Source: Chromatiales bacterium
Lineage (GTDB): Bacteria; Pseudomonadota; Gammaproteobacteria; Steroidobacterales; GCA-2729495
Length of the DNA: 64,000 nt
Direction of reading: 5' to 3'
NCBI GenBank assembly: GCA_024234935.1
Contig: JACKNI010000003.1
Coordinates: 1-64,000, forward strand
Below, piece after piece: positions 11,981 through 23,947 of the stretch (position 1 is its first letter; the number at the start of each line of letters is the position of its first letter). Under the pieces are notes generated by a model. It made no database searches and was not told the origin of the DNA. It saw only the letters and a program-made list of their open reading frames with translations. Position numbers and translations under genes: made by a program.

Positions 11981-13303
11981 GTGGCAAAACCAATCGCCCT
12001 CGTCGTCGATGACGAACCCGACATCCGGGAACTGCTCGGCATCACCCTGGAACGCATGGATATCGACGTCTGCAGCTGTGCCGATATCGCTGCGGCAAAG
12101 GCGCAGCTCACGCGACGAGAGTTCCAGCTCTGCCTGACCGACATGCGTCTGCCGGACGGCGATGGCATCGACCTGATCGAGTGGATGCAGCTGCGCGGCA
12201 TAGGCACACCGGTGGCGGTGATCACCGCCCACGGCAATGTGGAAACCGCCGTGCGTGCGCTGAAGGCCGGCGCCTTCGATTTCATCTCCAAGCCGGTGGA
12301 TATCAAGGTGCTGCGCAAGCTGGTCGGCAGCGCGCTGAAAGTGCCACACACCGGCGTGACCGGCGGCAAGGCCCAGCTGCTCGGCAACTCGGCTGCCATC
12401 GAGCAATTGCGCGAAACCATCGCCAAGGTCGCGCGCAGCCAGGCACCGGTGCACATCACCGGCGAGTCCGGCACCGGCAAGGAACTGGTGGCGCGCATGA
12501 TCCACGAGCAAGGCTCGCGGGCCGAGGCGCCCTTCGTGCCGGTGAATTGCGGCGCGATCCCCGGCGAACTGATGGAGAGCGAGTTCTTCGGCCATCGCAA
12601 GGGCTCTTTTACCGGCGCCGTCAGCGACAAGGAAGGCCTGTTCCAGTCCGCCGAGGGCGGCACGCTGTTCATGGACGAAATCGCCGACCTGCCGCTGCCC
12701 ATGCAGGTGAAACTGCTGCGCGTGATCCAGGAAAAGTCGCTGCGGCCGGTGGGCCAGACGGCCGAAGTGCCGGTCGATGTGCGCATCCTCTCGGCAACCC
12801 ACAAGGATCTGCGCGCGCTGGTGGCGAGCGGCCACTTCCGCGAAGACCTCTACTACCGGATCAATGTCATCGAGTTGCGCGTGCCGCCGCTGCGCGAACG
12901 CGGCGATGACACCCTGCTGCTCACCCGCCACATCCTCGCGCGTCTGGCCGGCGGCATGGGCCTGCCGCCGCCGGAGCTGAGTGCGGGCGCACGCGCCAGG
13001 CTCGCCGGCTACCGCTTTCCCGGCAACGTGCGCGAACTGGAAAACATCCTCGAGCGGGCCATCGCGCTCTCCGGCGACGAGATTGCCGCCGACGACATCC
13101 ATATCCACCACGGCGAACCGGTAGCCGACAGCCCGGTGCTGCCAGGCACCGCACCGCTCGGCGACCGCCTTGAACTGGTCGAACGCGAAACCATCGTCAA
13201 GGCGCTGGAAGAGAACCGCTACAACAAGACCGTCACCGCCAGGAAACTCGGCCTGACGCTGCGCGCCCTGCGCTACCGGATGCAGAAGCTCGGCATCGAC
13301 TGA
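11981..13303 (+). CDS. pilR: Sigma-54-dependent response regulator PilR
   Basis: 440 residues from a GTG at 11981 with GGAG upstream. Receiver domain with acidic pocket (VVDDEPDIREL) and phospho-acceptor Asp in CLTDMRLPDGDG; AAA+ domain with Walker A GESGTGKE, the sigma-54 contact loop GSFTGA and Walker B GGTLFMDEIA; C-terminal Fis-type helix-turn-helix (NKTVTARKLGLTLRALRYRM). Phosphorylated PilR activates pilA from a sigma-54 promoter, and such a promoter lies 250 bases downstream. Confidence 0.95.
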   Translation: MAKPIALVVDDEPDIRELLGITLERMDIDVCSCADIAAAKAQLTRREFQLCLTDMRLPDGDGIDLIEWMQLRGIGTPVAVITAHGNVETAVRALKAGAFDFISKPVDIKVLRKLVGSALKVPHTGVTGGKAQLLGNSAAIEQLRETIAKVARSQAPVHITGESGTGKELVARMIHEQGSRAEAPFVPVNCGAIPGELMESEFFGHRKGSFTGAVSDKEGLFQSAEGGTLFMDEIADLPLPMQVKLLRVIQEKSLRPVGQTAEVPVDVRILSATHKDLRALVASGHFREDLYYRINVIELRVPPLRERGDDTLLLTRHILARLAGGMGLPPPELSAGARARLAGYRFPGNVRELENILERAIALSGDEIAADDIHIHHGEPVADSPVLPGTAPLGDRLELVERETIVKALEENRYNKTVTARKLGLTLRALRYRMQKLGID

Positions 13304-13323
13304 AGCCAACAGGAACGGCCGGG

Positions 13324-13386
13324 AATCGCGCCTGAAGGCGCTCCTACCGGAACCGGACCACCGTAGGAGTGGCTTCGGCCGCGATC
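13324..13386. repeat. Paired REP palindrome, head-to-head
   Basis: An inverted unit with CCTGAAGGCGCTCCTAC (ending near 13347) and a direct unit GTAGGAGTGGCTTCGGCC (from 13363). This is the opposite relative orientation to the copies at 6273 and 8876. It lies between the pilR stop and the pilA promoter, so it may separate pilSR transcription from pilA. Confidence 0.85.
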
Positions 13387-13551
13387 CTTCCCTGGAGAGG
13401 GTTCCGACGCAAAAACGTCAGAAAGTGACGCTGGGCGTCCGGTCGGCGGCATCCAGCGGCTGACCTTATGTTGTGCAGCCGCCAAGGAAAAAACAGCCGT
13501 TCCTTGATTTTCCCTTGTGCGCCATGGACTTGAGATGCGGCCGCTGGCAAC

Positions 13552-13567
13552 TGGCACAGATCCTGCA
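13552..13567 (+). promoter_or_regulatory. Sigma-54 promoter of pilA
   Basis: TGGCAC-AGATC-CTGCA matches the RpoN -24/-12 consensus (TGGCAC-N5-TTGCA) with GG (13553-13554) and GC (13565-13566) exactly ten bases apart. The expected start is near 13578, giving a leader of about 67 bases before the pilA ATG. PilR is encoded immediately upstream. Confidence 0.9.
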
Positions 13568-13644
13568 ACGTACTGGCCCGCAGGCCCCGTTCACAACCCT
13601 CAGGGCCGCAGCTTCCAGTTCGCAACCATATGGAGAGTTCGCTA

Positions 13645-14163
13645 ATGAAGAAAATCCAGCAGGGCTTCACGCTCATCGAATTGATGATCGTCGTCGCCAT
13701 CATCGGCATCCTGGCCGCCATCGCGATCCCGGCGTATCAGGACTACACGATCCGTTCGCAGGTCACGGAAGGCCTGAATCTGGCCAGCGCGGTGAAAGCC
13801 GGCGTGGCTGAAGCCTTTGCCAACACCGGCGAATGGCCCACCAGCCTGGAGCTGGCCGGTGGCGACGCCAACAATCATCCGTCCGGCAAGTACGTGGACG
13901 ACGTGGATATCACCGGTACCGGCACGATCATCATCCGTTTCGGCAACAATGCCAACGGCGCGATCCAGGGCGAAACCCTGGCCCTGCAGCCGATGCTGAG
14001 CGACAACAACGACGTGGTCTGGCTCTGCGGCTACTACACCGCCGCTGACCAGACCACCAACCTGACGGCAGACGACACGGCCGGCAATGCGTCGGACGGC
14101 GCGGCTGGCGGGACCAGCGTGGAGCAGAAGTACCTGCCCCAGTCCTGCCGCGACGACAGCTAA
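13645..14163 (+). CDS. pilA: Type IVa major pilin PilA
   Basis: 172 residues. Class III signal MKKIQQG with cleavage before [20 protein letters not shown], conserved Glu5 of the mature protein, and a hydrophobic polymerisation helix. Two Cys near the C-terminus (WLCGYY and PQSCRDD) would form the D-loop disulfide. The start at 13645 is set by GGAGAG at 13632-13637 and by the short leader; an in-frame ATG at 13630 would remove that spacing. Flanked by its own sigma-54 promoter and a strong terminator, so it is probably monocistronic. Confidence 0.96.
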   Translation: MKKIQQGFTLIELMIVVAIIGILAAIAIPAYQDYTIRSQVTEGLNLASAVKAGVAEAFANTGEWPTSLELAGGDANNHPSGKYVDDVDITGTGTIIIRFGNNANGAIQGETLALQPMLSDNNDVVWLCGYYTAADQTTNLTADDTAGNASDGAAGGTSVEQKYLPQSCRDDS

Positions 14164-14196
14164 GAGAGTCGCCCAGGGTCCGAGACGACCTGGAAA

Positions 14197-14230
14197 GCCC
14201 CTGCCGCAAGGCAGGGGCTTTTCTTTTTTT
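14197..14230 (+). terminator. Intrinsic terminator of pilA
   Basis: Perfect nine-base-pair stem GCCCCTGCC / GGCAGGGGC closing a GCAA tetraloop, followed by TTTTCTTTTTTT. It lies 33 bases after the pilA stop. Confidence 0.93.
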
Positions 14231-14345
14231 GGGGGCCGGCGGAAGAAAAGTGCGAAAGTGGCGAATTGAGCGGTTGCGCCGGGCGCTCATCCTTAGTAAC
14301 ACTACACACTTGCCCTGATATCTTTCCGGTCACCCAAGGAAGCCG

Positions 14346-16070
14346 ATGGCCGTATCCGCCACCAATGCGCCGCTCAGCGGCCTCTCCCGACGACTGGTCC
14401 AGGACGGCCTGATCGCGGAAGACGCGGTAATTCATGCCATCAAGGGGGCGGAAGCCCAGCATATCGGCCTGGTCGCCTACCTCGTCGACCGGCAACTGGT
14501 TGATGCCGCCAAGATCGCAGTCGCCGCCTCGTCGGAATTCGGCGTACCGCTGCTCGACCTCGAGGCCATCGACCTGGATATGGAAGCGGTCAAGTCGGTC
14601 GACCAGCGCCTGCTGGCCAAGCACCGCGTCCTGCCGCTGCTGCTGCGTGGCAAGAGACTCTTTCTGGCTGTTTCCGACCCCACCAGCCATGCCGCCATCG
14701 ACGAGATCAAGTTCCAGTCCGGCGTCCGCGTCGACCCGATCATCGTCGAACAGGACAAGCTCGATGCGATGGTCGGCAAGGCGCTTGAAGCCGTCGACAC
14801 CTCGATGTCGGGCTTTGACGAGGACGACTTCGACCTCGAAAGCCTGCAGGTCAGCAGCGACGACGACGTGGTCACCGACGATGTGGCGCGTGACGACATC
14901 GAAGACGCCCCGGTGGTGCGCTTCGTCAACAAGATCATGCTCGATGCGATCAAGCGCGGCGCCTCGGACATCCATTTCGAGCCCTACGAGAAGAACTACC
15001 GGGTGCGTACCCGCCTCGACGGCGTGCTGAAGCAGGTGGCTGCGCCGCCGCTCGCACTGTCCAACAAGGTCACGGCGCGTCTCAAGGTCATGTCGCGGCT
15101 GGATATCGCCGAACGTCGCGTGCCGCAGGACGGGCGCATCAAGCTGCGGCTGTCGAAAAACCGCGCCATCGATTTTCGCGTCAACACCTGCCCGACGCTG
15201 TTTGGCGAGAAGGTCGTGCTGCGTATCCTCGACCCGACCGCGGCGAAGCTCGGCATCGAGGTGCTCGGTTACGAAGACTTCCAGCGCAAGCTTTATCTGG
15301 ATGCGCTGGCCAAACCCTACGGCATGATCCTCGTCACGGGTCCGACCGGCAGCGGCAAGACCGTGTCGCTCTATACCGGCATCAATATCCTGAACACCGA
15401 AGACCGCAACATCTCGACCTGCGAAGACCCGGTCGAAATCAACGTGCCCGGCATCAACCAGGTAAACGTGAATCCCAAGGTGGGGCTGACCTTCGCTTCG
15501 GCCCTGAAAGCCTTCCTGCGCCAGGATCCGGACGTGATCATGGTCGGCGAAATCCGCGATCTGGAGACTGCCGAGACGGCCATCAAGGCCGCCCAGACGG
15601 GGCATCTGGTGCTCTCCACCCTGCACACCAACGATGCGCCGCGCACCCTGACGCGCATGGTCGACATGGGCGTCAAGCCTTATGCCATCGCCACCTCGGT
15701 GCACCTGATCATCGCCCAGCGCCTGGCCCGCCGCCTCTGCGAACAGTGCAAGGAACTGCGGGATATTCCCGACGACGCCCTGCTGCTGGAAGGCTTCAGC
15801 AAAGAGGATATTCGCGGTGGCCTGCGCGTCTTCGGCCCGATCGGCTGCAAGCAGTGCAACGATGGCTACAAGGGCCGCGTCGGCATCTACCAGGTCATGC
15901 CGGTGACCGAAACCATCGGCCGGATCATCCTCGAAGGCGGCAACGCCGTGCAGATCGCGGAACAGGCCGAAAAAGACGGGGTCTGGTCGCTGCGTCGCTC
16001 GGCCCTGCAAAAAGTCAAGGACGGGCTTACAAGTCTTGAGGAAATCAATAGGGTTACAATCGAGTCTTAA
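14346..16070 (+). CDS. pilB: Type IV pilus extension ATPase PilB
   Basis: 574 residues. N-terminal GspE/MshEN-type domain (about 1-150), then the secretion ATPase core with Walker A GPTGSGKT near 335-342, Asp box around TCEDPVEI, Walker B VGEIRDLETAE and His box LHTNDAP. The CEQC ... CKQC zinc knuckle near 465-505 is typical of PilB. It powers pilus extension at the cytoplasmic face of the inner membrane. The ATG at 14346 has AAGGAAG upstream. First gene of a pilBCD run. Confidence 0.97.
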   Translation: MAVSATNAPLSGLSRRLVQDGLIAEDAVIHAIKGAEAQHIGLVAYLVDRQLVDAAKIAVAASSEFGVPLLDLEAIDLDMEAVKSVDQRLLAKHRVLPLLLRGKRLFLAVSDPTSHAAIDEIKFQSGVRVDPIIVEQDKLDAMVGKALEAVDTSMSGFDEDDFDLESLQVSSDDDVVTDDVARDDIEDAPVVRFVNKIMLDAIKRGASDIHFEPYEKNYRVRTRLDGVLKQVAAPPLALSNKVTARLKVMSRLDIAERRVPQDGRIKLRLSKNRAIDFRVNTCPTLFGEKVVLRILDPTAAKLGIEVLGYEDFQRKLYLDALAKPYGMILVTGPTGSGKTVSLYTGINILNTEDRNISTCEDPVEINVPGINQVNVNPKVGLTFASALKAFLRQDPDVIMVGEIRDLETAETAIKAAQTGHLVLSTLHTNDAPRTLTRMVDMGVKPYAIATSVHLIIAQRLARRLCEQCKELRDIPDDALLLEGFSKEDIRGGLRVFGPIGCKQCNDGYKGRVGIYQVMPVTETIGRIILEGGNAVQIAEQAEKDGVWSLRRSALQKVKDGLTSLEEINRVTIES

Positions 16071-16085
16071 TTCGGAGTTGGGGTT

Positions 16086-17300
16086 ATGGCTGCAGGCGTC
16101 GCCATCAATCAGGTCGGGTTTACCTGGGAAGGGACTGACAACCGGGGCAACAAGATCAGGGGCAAGACCATGGCCTCCAGCGAGGCCGCGGTGCGCGCCG
16201 TGCTGCGCAAGCAGGGTGTCGTACCGGTCCGCATCCGCAAGGAATCCACCCTGTTCAAGGGCGGCAAGGTAACTCCCGGCGACATCGCCATCTTCAGCCG
16301 CCAGATCGCCACCATGCTTGCAGCCGGTATCCCGCTGGTTCAGGCCTTCGATATCGTGGGCGCCGGACACGACAACCCGGCGATGCAGAAACTGATCCTC
16401 GGCATCCGCGCTGACCTCGAGTCCGGCACCGCGCTCGCCGAAGCGCTCGGCCGCCATCCGCTGTACTTCGACGACCTGTTCGTGAACCTGGTTACGGCCG
16501 GTGAACAGGCCGGCGCACTCGATACCCTGCTGGACAAGATCGCGACCTACAAGGAAAAGACCGAGGCCATCAAGAAGAAGATCAAGAAGGCGCTGTTCTA
16601 TCCGGCGGCGGTACTGGTCGTGGCTTTCATCGTGACACTGATCCTGCTGATCTTCGTGATCCCGCAGTTCGAGTCGCTGTTCAAGGGCTTTGGTGCAGAT
16701 CTGCCTGCCTTTACCCGCATGGTGATCGACCTCTCGGCCTTCGTGCAGAGCAAGGGCTGGGCTGTCGGACTGGTCATGGGCGCTGGTGGCGCCTTCTATG
16801 TCTACACCAAGAAGCGTTCAAAGAAGCTGCGTGAATTCGAGGACCGGCTGTTCCTGAAGCTGCCGATCGTCGGCTCGATTCTCGTCAAGGCCTCCATCGC
16901 GCGCTTCGCCCGCACGCTGTCCACCATGTTCAGCGCCGGCGTCCCGCTGGTCGAGGCGCTGCAGTCGGTCGCCGGTGCAACCGGCAACATCGTTTACGAG
17001 AAAGCCGTGCTGGCCATGCGCGATGAGGTATCGACCGGCCAGCGCCTGCAGCGGGCCATGGAGAACACCGGCCTGTTTCCCAACATGGTGATCCAGATGA
17101 TCGCCGTCGGCGAAGAGTCGGGCTCGCTGGACGAGATGTCCGCCAAGGTCGCGGACTTCTACGAAGCGGATGTCGACAATGCAGTGGACAGCATGAGCAG
17201 CCTGCTCGAACCACTGATCATGGCCATACTCGGCGTCCTCGTCGGTGGTCTCGTCATCGCAATGTACCTGCCGATCTTCAAGATGGGTTCGGTCATCTGA
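16086..17300 (+). CDS. pilC: Type IV pilus inner-membrane platform protein PilC
   Basis: 404 residues. Two GspF-type helical cytoplasmic domains, each followed by membrane helices (about 175-195 and 225-245, and a last one near 380-400 ending YLPIFKMGSVI). It links the PilB motor to pilin insertion. Starts 15 bases after the pilB stop with a GGAG-type site. Confidence 0.96.
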   Translation: MAAGVAINQVGFTWEGTDNRGNKIRGKTMASSEAAVRAVLRKQGVVPVRIRKESTLFKGGKVTPGDIAIFSRQIATMLAAGIPLVQAFDIVGAGHDNPAMQKLILGIRADLESGTALAEALGRHPLYFDDLFVNLVTAGEQAGALDTLLDKIATYKEKTEAIKKKIKKALFYPAAVLVVAFIVTLILLIFVIPQFESLFKGFGADLPAFTRMVIDLSAFVQSKGWAVGLVMGAGGAFYVYTKKRSKKLREFEDRLFLKLPIVGSILVKASIARFARTLSTMFSAGVPLVEALQSVAGATGNIVYEKAVLAMRDEVSTGQRLQRAMENTGLFPNMVIQMIAVGEESGSLDEMSAKVADFYEADVDNAVDSMSSLLEPLIMAILGVLVGGLVIAMYLPIFKMGSVI

Positions 17301-17314
17301 TCGAGCCCGGCGCG

Positions 17315-18214
17315 TTGCAGTCCACCCTGCCGCTGCTGGCAGCTTTTGCCGGCCTGATCGGCCTGCTGGTGGGCAGCTTCCTGAACGTGGTGATCTACCG
17401 CCTGCCGCTGATGATGCAGCGGGAGTGGCGTGAGCAGTGCCGCGCCTTGCTCGAAGGCGGCGATACAACGGCATCAACGACCAGCCCGGCAGATACCGCA
17501 CGCTTCAACCTGATCGTCCCGCGCTCGGGCTGCCCGGCCTGCAAGGCGCCGATCAAGGCACGACACAATATCCCGCTGCTCGGCTGGTTGTGGCTGCGCG
17601 GTCGCTGCGCTGCCTGCGGCACCCGGATTCCGGTGCGCTATCCGGTCGTCGAAGCATTCACCGGCCTGGTCTCGGCATACCTGGTCTGGCACTTCGGCTA
17701 TACGGCGGATGCCGCCGCGGCCGTGGTGATCAGCTGGGCGCTGATCGCCCTGACCGTGATCGACCTCGACCATCAACTGCTTCCCGACTCCATCACGGTC
17801 CCGCTGCTCTGGGGCGGACTGCTGTTCCACTTGCTGGACGTTCCGCATGCAGTACCCGGCCCCTTCGCGGTGAGCCTTGCGGACGGGGTGATCGGTGCAA
17901 TGGCCGGCTACCTGAGCCTGTGGCTCGTGTACCAGGGCTTCCGCCTGGCGACCGGAAAGGAGGGCATGGGCTACGGGGACTTCAAACTGTTCGCCGCACT
18001 CCTCGCCTGGCTCGGCTACCAGATGTTCTTGCCGATACTGCTGCTCTCCGCCCTGACCGGGGCGGTGACCGGTATCGCGCTGATCGCGCTGGGGCGTCAC
18101 GGCCGCAAGGAACCGATTCCGTTTGGACCCTATCTGGCGGCCGCCGGCTTCGTGGCAATGGCCTGGGGCGAGCCGTTGTTGACCGCGGTGCCCTTCTTGC
18201 GGGTTTTCGGCTGA
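17315..18214 (+). CDS. pilD: Prepilin peptidase / N-methyltransferase PilD
   Basis: 299 residues from a TTG at 17315, the only start that includes the first membrane helix LPLLAAFAGLIGLLVGSFLN. The CPAC ... CAAC zinc pair lies in the cytoplasmic loop (about 72-108). The two catalytic Asp residues are in VIDLDHQLLPD and MGYGDFKLFA (GxGD). It cleaves and methylates PilA and minor pilins in the inner membrane. Follows pilC by 14 bases. Confidence 0.95.
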   Translation: MQSTLPLLAAFAGLIGLLVGSFLNVVIYRLPLMMQREWREQCRALLEGGDTTASTTSPADTARFNLIVPRSGCPACKAPIKARHNIPLLGWLWLRGRCAACGTRIPVRYPVVEAFTGLVSAYLVWHFGYTADAAAAVVISWALIALTVIDLDHQLLPDSITVPLLWGGLLFHLLDVPHAVPGPFAVSLADGVIGAMAGYLSLWLVYQGFRLATGKEGMGYGDFKLFAALLAWLGYQMFLPILLLSALTGAVTGIALIALGRHGRKEPIPFGPYLAAAGFVAMAWGEPLLTAVPFLRVFG

Positions 18215-18221
18215 GCATGCG

Positions 18222-18872
18222 GTGACAGAGCGACCAGACACGAGCCGCCCGGAATCTGCACAGCGCACCTGGCGCGTGGGGCTGACCGGTGGCATCGCCA
18301 GCGGCAAGAGCGCCGTCGCCGACATGTTTGCCGGACTCGGCGTACCGGTGATCGACACCGACCTGATCGCGCGGGAAGTGGTCGGCCCTGGCTCCCCGGC
18401 CCTGCAGGAAATCGCCGCCGCATTCGGGACTCAAGTGCTGCTCCCCGATGGCAGCCTGGACCGGGCGCAGCTGCGCAAAATCGTGTTTTCAGAGCCCGCG
18501 CGCCGGAAGCAGCTGGAGGCGATCACTCATCCGCGGATCGGCGTGGCGATGGAAGCGCAGTGCCGCCAGGCGGGTGGCCCCTATCAGCTGGTGGTGGTTC
18601 CGCTGCTCATCGAATCGGGTCTGGACCAGCGCGTGGACCGGGTCCTGGTGGTCGACTGTCCGGAGGAACTGCAGCTCAAGCGCCTGATGATGCGTGACGG
18701 CGAAAGCGCGGCGCATGCGAAGCAGGTGCTGGCCGCACAGCTCAGCCGCGCAGAGCGGCTCGCGCGCGCGGACGATATCGTCGACAATTCAGGCAGCCTG
18801 ACCGAGACCCGGCGGCGCGTGACGGCGCTGGATGCGATCTATCGTGAGCTGGCACGCCGGTCTGCGCGCTGA
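18222..18872 (+). CDS. coaE: Dephospho-CoA kinase
   Basis: 216 residues from a GTG at 18222. P-loop GGIASGKS near residue 24, DTDLIAREVV and the HPRIG lid segment are standard for CoaE, the last step of coenzyme A synthesis. An N-terminal extension of about 16 residues precedes the fold. Eight bases after pilD, the conserved pilD-coaE pair. Confidence 0.95.
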   Translation: MTERPDTSRPESAQRTWRVGLTGGIASGKSAVADMFAGLGVPVIDTDLIAREVVGPGSPALQEIAAAFGTQVLLPDGSLDRAQLRKIVFSEPARRKQLEAITHPRIGVAMEAQCRQAGGPYQLVVVPLLIESGLDQRVDRVLVVDCPEELQLKRLMMRDGESAAHAKQVLAAQLSRAERLARADDIVDNSGSLTETRRRVTALDAIYRELARRSAR

Positions 18873-18978
18873 GGCAACGGCAGCAGAAACGGCTTCCGGC
18901 AGGGCGCATTTGCCCTTGCCCCGCCCGGTGGCGCAGAATGCCGGGAAAACAACGGCTACGGACTGAAACCAACCATTC

Positions 18979-19785
18979 ATGGTTAGCATTCCAGGCGCAG
19001 ATTTCCAGCAACCTTCCACATCCGGTTCTTCAGGGCTTTACGAGCAGCCGCTGAGTGAACGGATGCGTACACTGCTGCGCCTCGAATTCCTCTATCAGCA
19101 GCTCTGCTTCAATATCGAGCAGAATTCCGAATGGGGCAGCCGCGGGGCGATTACCAGTCTGCTCGATATCGTCACGATTCTCGGCCGCGGCGATGTGCGC
19201 GGTGATGTGCTCAAGGAACTCGAGCGACAGATCGGCGTTTACGACCGCTACCAGAATGTCGCCGGCATCGACGAAGCGCGCTTAAAGCGCGTGCTGCGCA
19301 ACCTTCAGGAGCTGCGCCAGAAACTGTTTGCGGTCGGCTCGCAGTTCTTGCAGCCGATCCGCGACAGTGAATTCCTGGCGGCGGTGAAACACCGCAGCGC
19401 GATTCCGGGCGGTACCTGCGAGTTCGACCTGCCGGACTATGCCCACTGGCTGAGTCACCCCTACGAAGTCCGCCTGGCCGACATCGAACGCTGGATCGTC
19501 AACCTGCGGCCGCTCTGCGACAGCATTGCCGAACTGCTCTGGCTGCTGCGCGAAAGCGGACACAGTTCCGAGCAGGTGGCAGTCAACGGTGTCTATCAGC
19601 ACGGCATGGTCGGCGAAGGGACGGCGGGCCTGCTGCGCATCAGCCTGCAGCCCGGCGTGAGTCTCTATCCGGAAATCAGCGGCAGCCATCATCGCTTTAC
19701 AGTCCGCTTCATGCAGTGGCCGGACGCCAGCCAGCGTCCCGTGCAGATCAACAAGGATGTGCATTTCCGCCTGACGATCTGCTAG
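18979..19785 (+). CDS. zapD: FtsZ-associated protein ZapD (YacF)
   Basis: 268 residues. YEQPLSERMRTLLRLEFLY is the typical N-terminal helix of ZapD, followed by the helical domain and a C-terminal beta domain ending KDVHFRLTIC. ZapD crosslinks FtsZ filaments at the division ring. It follows coaE, as in E. coli (coaE-zapD). The TAG stop abuts a REP unit whose own TAG is a second in-frame stop. Confidence 0.92.
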   Translation: MVSIPGADFQQPSTSGSSGLYEQPLSERMRTLLRLEFLYQQLCFNIEQNSEWGSRGAITSLLDIVTILGRGDVRGDVLKELERQIGVYDRYQNVAGIDEARLKRVLRNLQELRQKLFAVGSQFLQPIRDSEFLAAVKHRSAIPGGTCEFDLPDYAHWLSHPYEVRLADIERWIVNLRPLCDSIAELLWLLRESGHSSEQVAVNGVYQHGMVGEGTAGLLRISLQPGVSLYPEISGSHHRFTVRFMQWPDASQRPVQINKDVHFRLTIC

Positions 19786-19807
19786 TAGGAGCGGCTTTAG
19801 CCGCGAT
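19785..19807. repeat. Single REP unit between zapD and mutT
   Basis: GTAGGAGCGGCTTTAGCCG from 19785 is a lone REP unit between convergent genes. It supplies the mutT TAA stop (19797-19799) and part of the last mutT codons on the minus strand. Confidence 0.85.
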
Positions 19808-20216
19808 CCGATTTTTCTGCCAGCGCAGCGGCAATCGGCGCATCCGCTTCCAGCAACCCCGCCGTGGCCAGCTCGTCCACCGCGACCCAGCGCAAGGGCT
19901 GACCCTCCAGACCCCGCGGCTCGCCCGAGTACTCACCGACTTCAAACACATGCAGCTCGACTACCCGTTCCGGATAGCTGTGGCGGTATGTCATCAGTGC
20001 CAGGGCCGCGGTTACCTTTACGCCGATCTCTTCGGCAAGCTCGCGGCAGAGGCCCTGCAGCGGGGCTTCGCCGGCCTGGATCTTGCCGCCTGGAAACTCC
20101 CAGAATCCGCCCGCATGCCCCCCGTCGGGACGGCGGGCAATCAGCACACGGCCTGCGGCATCGCGCAGCACACCCGCAGCAACCGGAATCACTTCTGCCG
20201 GCTTCAGATCAGGCAA
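19797..20216 (-). CDS. mutT: 8-oxo-dGTP diphosphatase MutT (Nudix)
   Basis: 139 residues with a complete Nudix box GGKIQAGEAPLQGLCRELAE followed by EIGV, fitting GX5EX7REUXEEXGU. It sanitises oxidised dGTP. Its neighbour secA upstream on the same strand matches the conserved secA-mutT pair. The last three residues and stop lie in a REP unit. Confidence 0.92.
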   Translation of the reverse strand: MPDLKPAEVIPVAAGVLRDAAGRVLIARRPDGGHAGGFWEFPGGKIQAGEAPLQGLCRELAEEIGVKVTAALALMTYRHSYPERVVELHVFEVGEYSGEPRGLEGQPLRWVAVDELATAGLLEADAPIAAALAEKSDRG

Positions 20217-20241
20217 ATCCGGCTCCGGCTGTGAGCGGTTC

Positions 20242-23025
<2,784 letters not shown>

Positions 23026-23165
23026 AACATGTTCCTCCCCAGCCAGCACGGGATGTCATGCCCGGGCCCGGGATCATTGCGTGAAAGTTGGGCACCGCTC
23101 GGTGCGGTGGTGGCGCATTCTAACAGGCGATTTCTGCCGACGCGGACCCGCGTCAGGCGGGCAGA

Positions 23166-23837
23166 TCAGGCCGTTCTCGGCACGAAACGGGCCGGATTGA
23201 TGTGGCGACCCTGATACAGCACTTCAAAGTGCAGATGGGTACCGGTGGCCCGGCCCGTCGCCCCCATCAGCGCGATGGTCTGGCCGGGCTTTACGTAGTC
23301 CCCCGGACTCACGAAATTGGAGGCATTGTGGCCGTAGCGGGTGACCCAGCCATTGCCATGATCGATCTCGATCAGATTGCCATAGCCGCGCAGCGGGCCA
23401 GACCAGGTTACGACGCCGGGAGCCACTGCCAGGATCACGCTGTTGACCGGCCCGGCAAAGTCCAGGCCGCGGTGCATGGCCGGGTCGCCGGTGAATGGGT
23501 CGGCGCGCTTGCCGTAGTTGCTGGACACCCAGCCGCCAACCACCGGCCGCGCGAGCCGATCGGCAAACTGCTCCGGAATCAGCTGAGCCCCGCTCGCCAG
23601 CGCAACAGGCTGTCGTTGCGGCCTGACTGGCGGTGCGACGCCGGTTTCGGACTCATCGGGACCGCCCGCCGGCATGGCCGGCTGCGCCACCGCGGCGACC
23701 GCCGGGGCCTGCAAGCTGGCATAGAGGCAGCCCAGGCCAAAGCCTGTTCCACCCAGCGACAGCGCGACAGCAGCACCCAGCAGCACGGGCAAGAGCTGTG
23801 CGCTGCGCGACCTGTCTGTCTGCGGAACCGTGCCCAA
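23166..23837 (-). CDS. M23-family peptidoglycan endopeptidase, membrane-anchored
   Basis: About 223 residues if started at the TTG at 23837, which has AGGGG upstream; the frame is open to 23990 but that would overlap the divergent dciA start. One membrane helix (LLPVLLGAAVALSLGG) is followed by a linker and a C-terminal LytM domain with the zinc ligands HRGLDFAGP and GTHLHFEV. It probably cleaves peptidoglycan cross-links or regulates amidases in the periplasm. Many relatives keep an M23 gene between lpxC and secA. Confidence 0.85.
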   Translation of the reverse strand: MGTVPQTDRSRSAQLLPVLLGAAVALSLGGTGFGLGCLYASLQAPAVAAVAQPAMPAGGPDESETGVAPPVRPQRQPVALASGAQLIPEQFADRLARPVVGGWVSSNYGKRADPFTGDPAMHRGLDFAGPVNSVILAVAPGVVTWSGPLRGYGNLIEIDHGNGWVTRYGHNASNFVSPGDYVKPGQTIALMGATGRATGTHLHFEVLYQGRHINPARFVPRTA

Positions 23838-23947
23838 CGGCAAACCCCTGAAGAAAAACCGGCCAGACACTGATGCGGCCGGCGCATAGACTATGCCCGA
23901 GGCATCCGGACGGGACAAGGAACAGCGCACAGCCTGACGCGAACCCC

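Noticed and set aside
14160..16457. A 765-codon minus-strand frame opposite pilB and pilC
   Set aside because: Shadow of pilB; the codon pattern and motifs belong to the plus strand.
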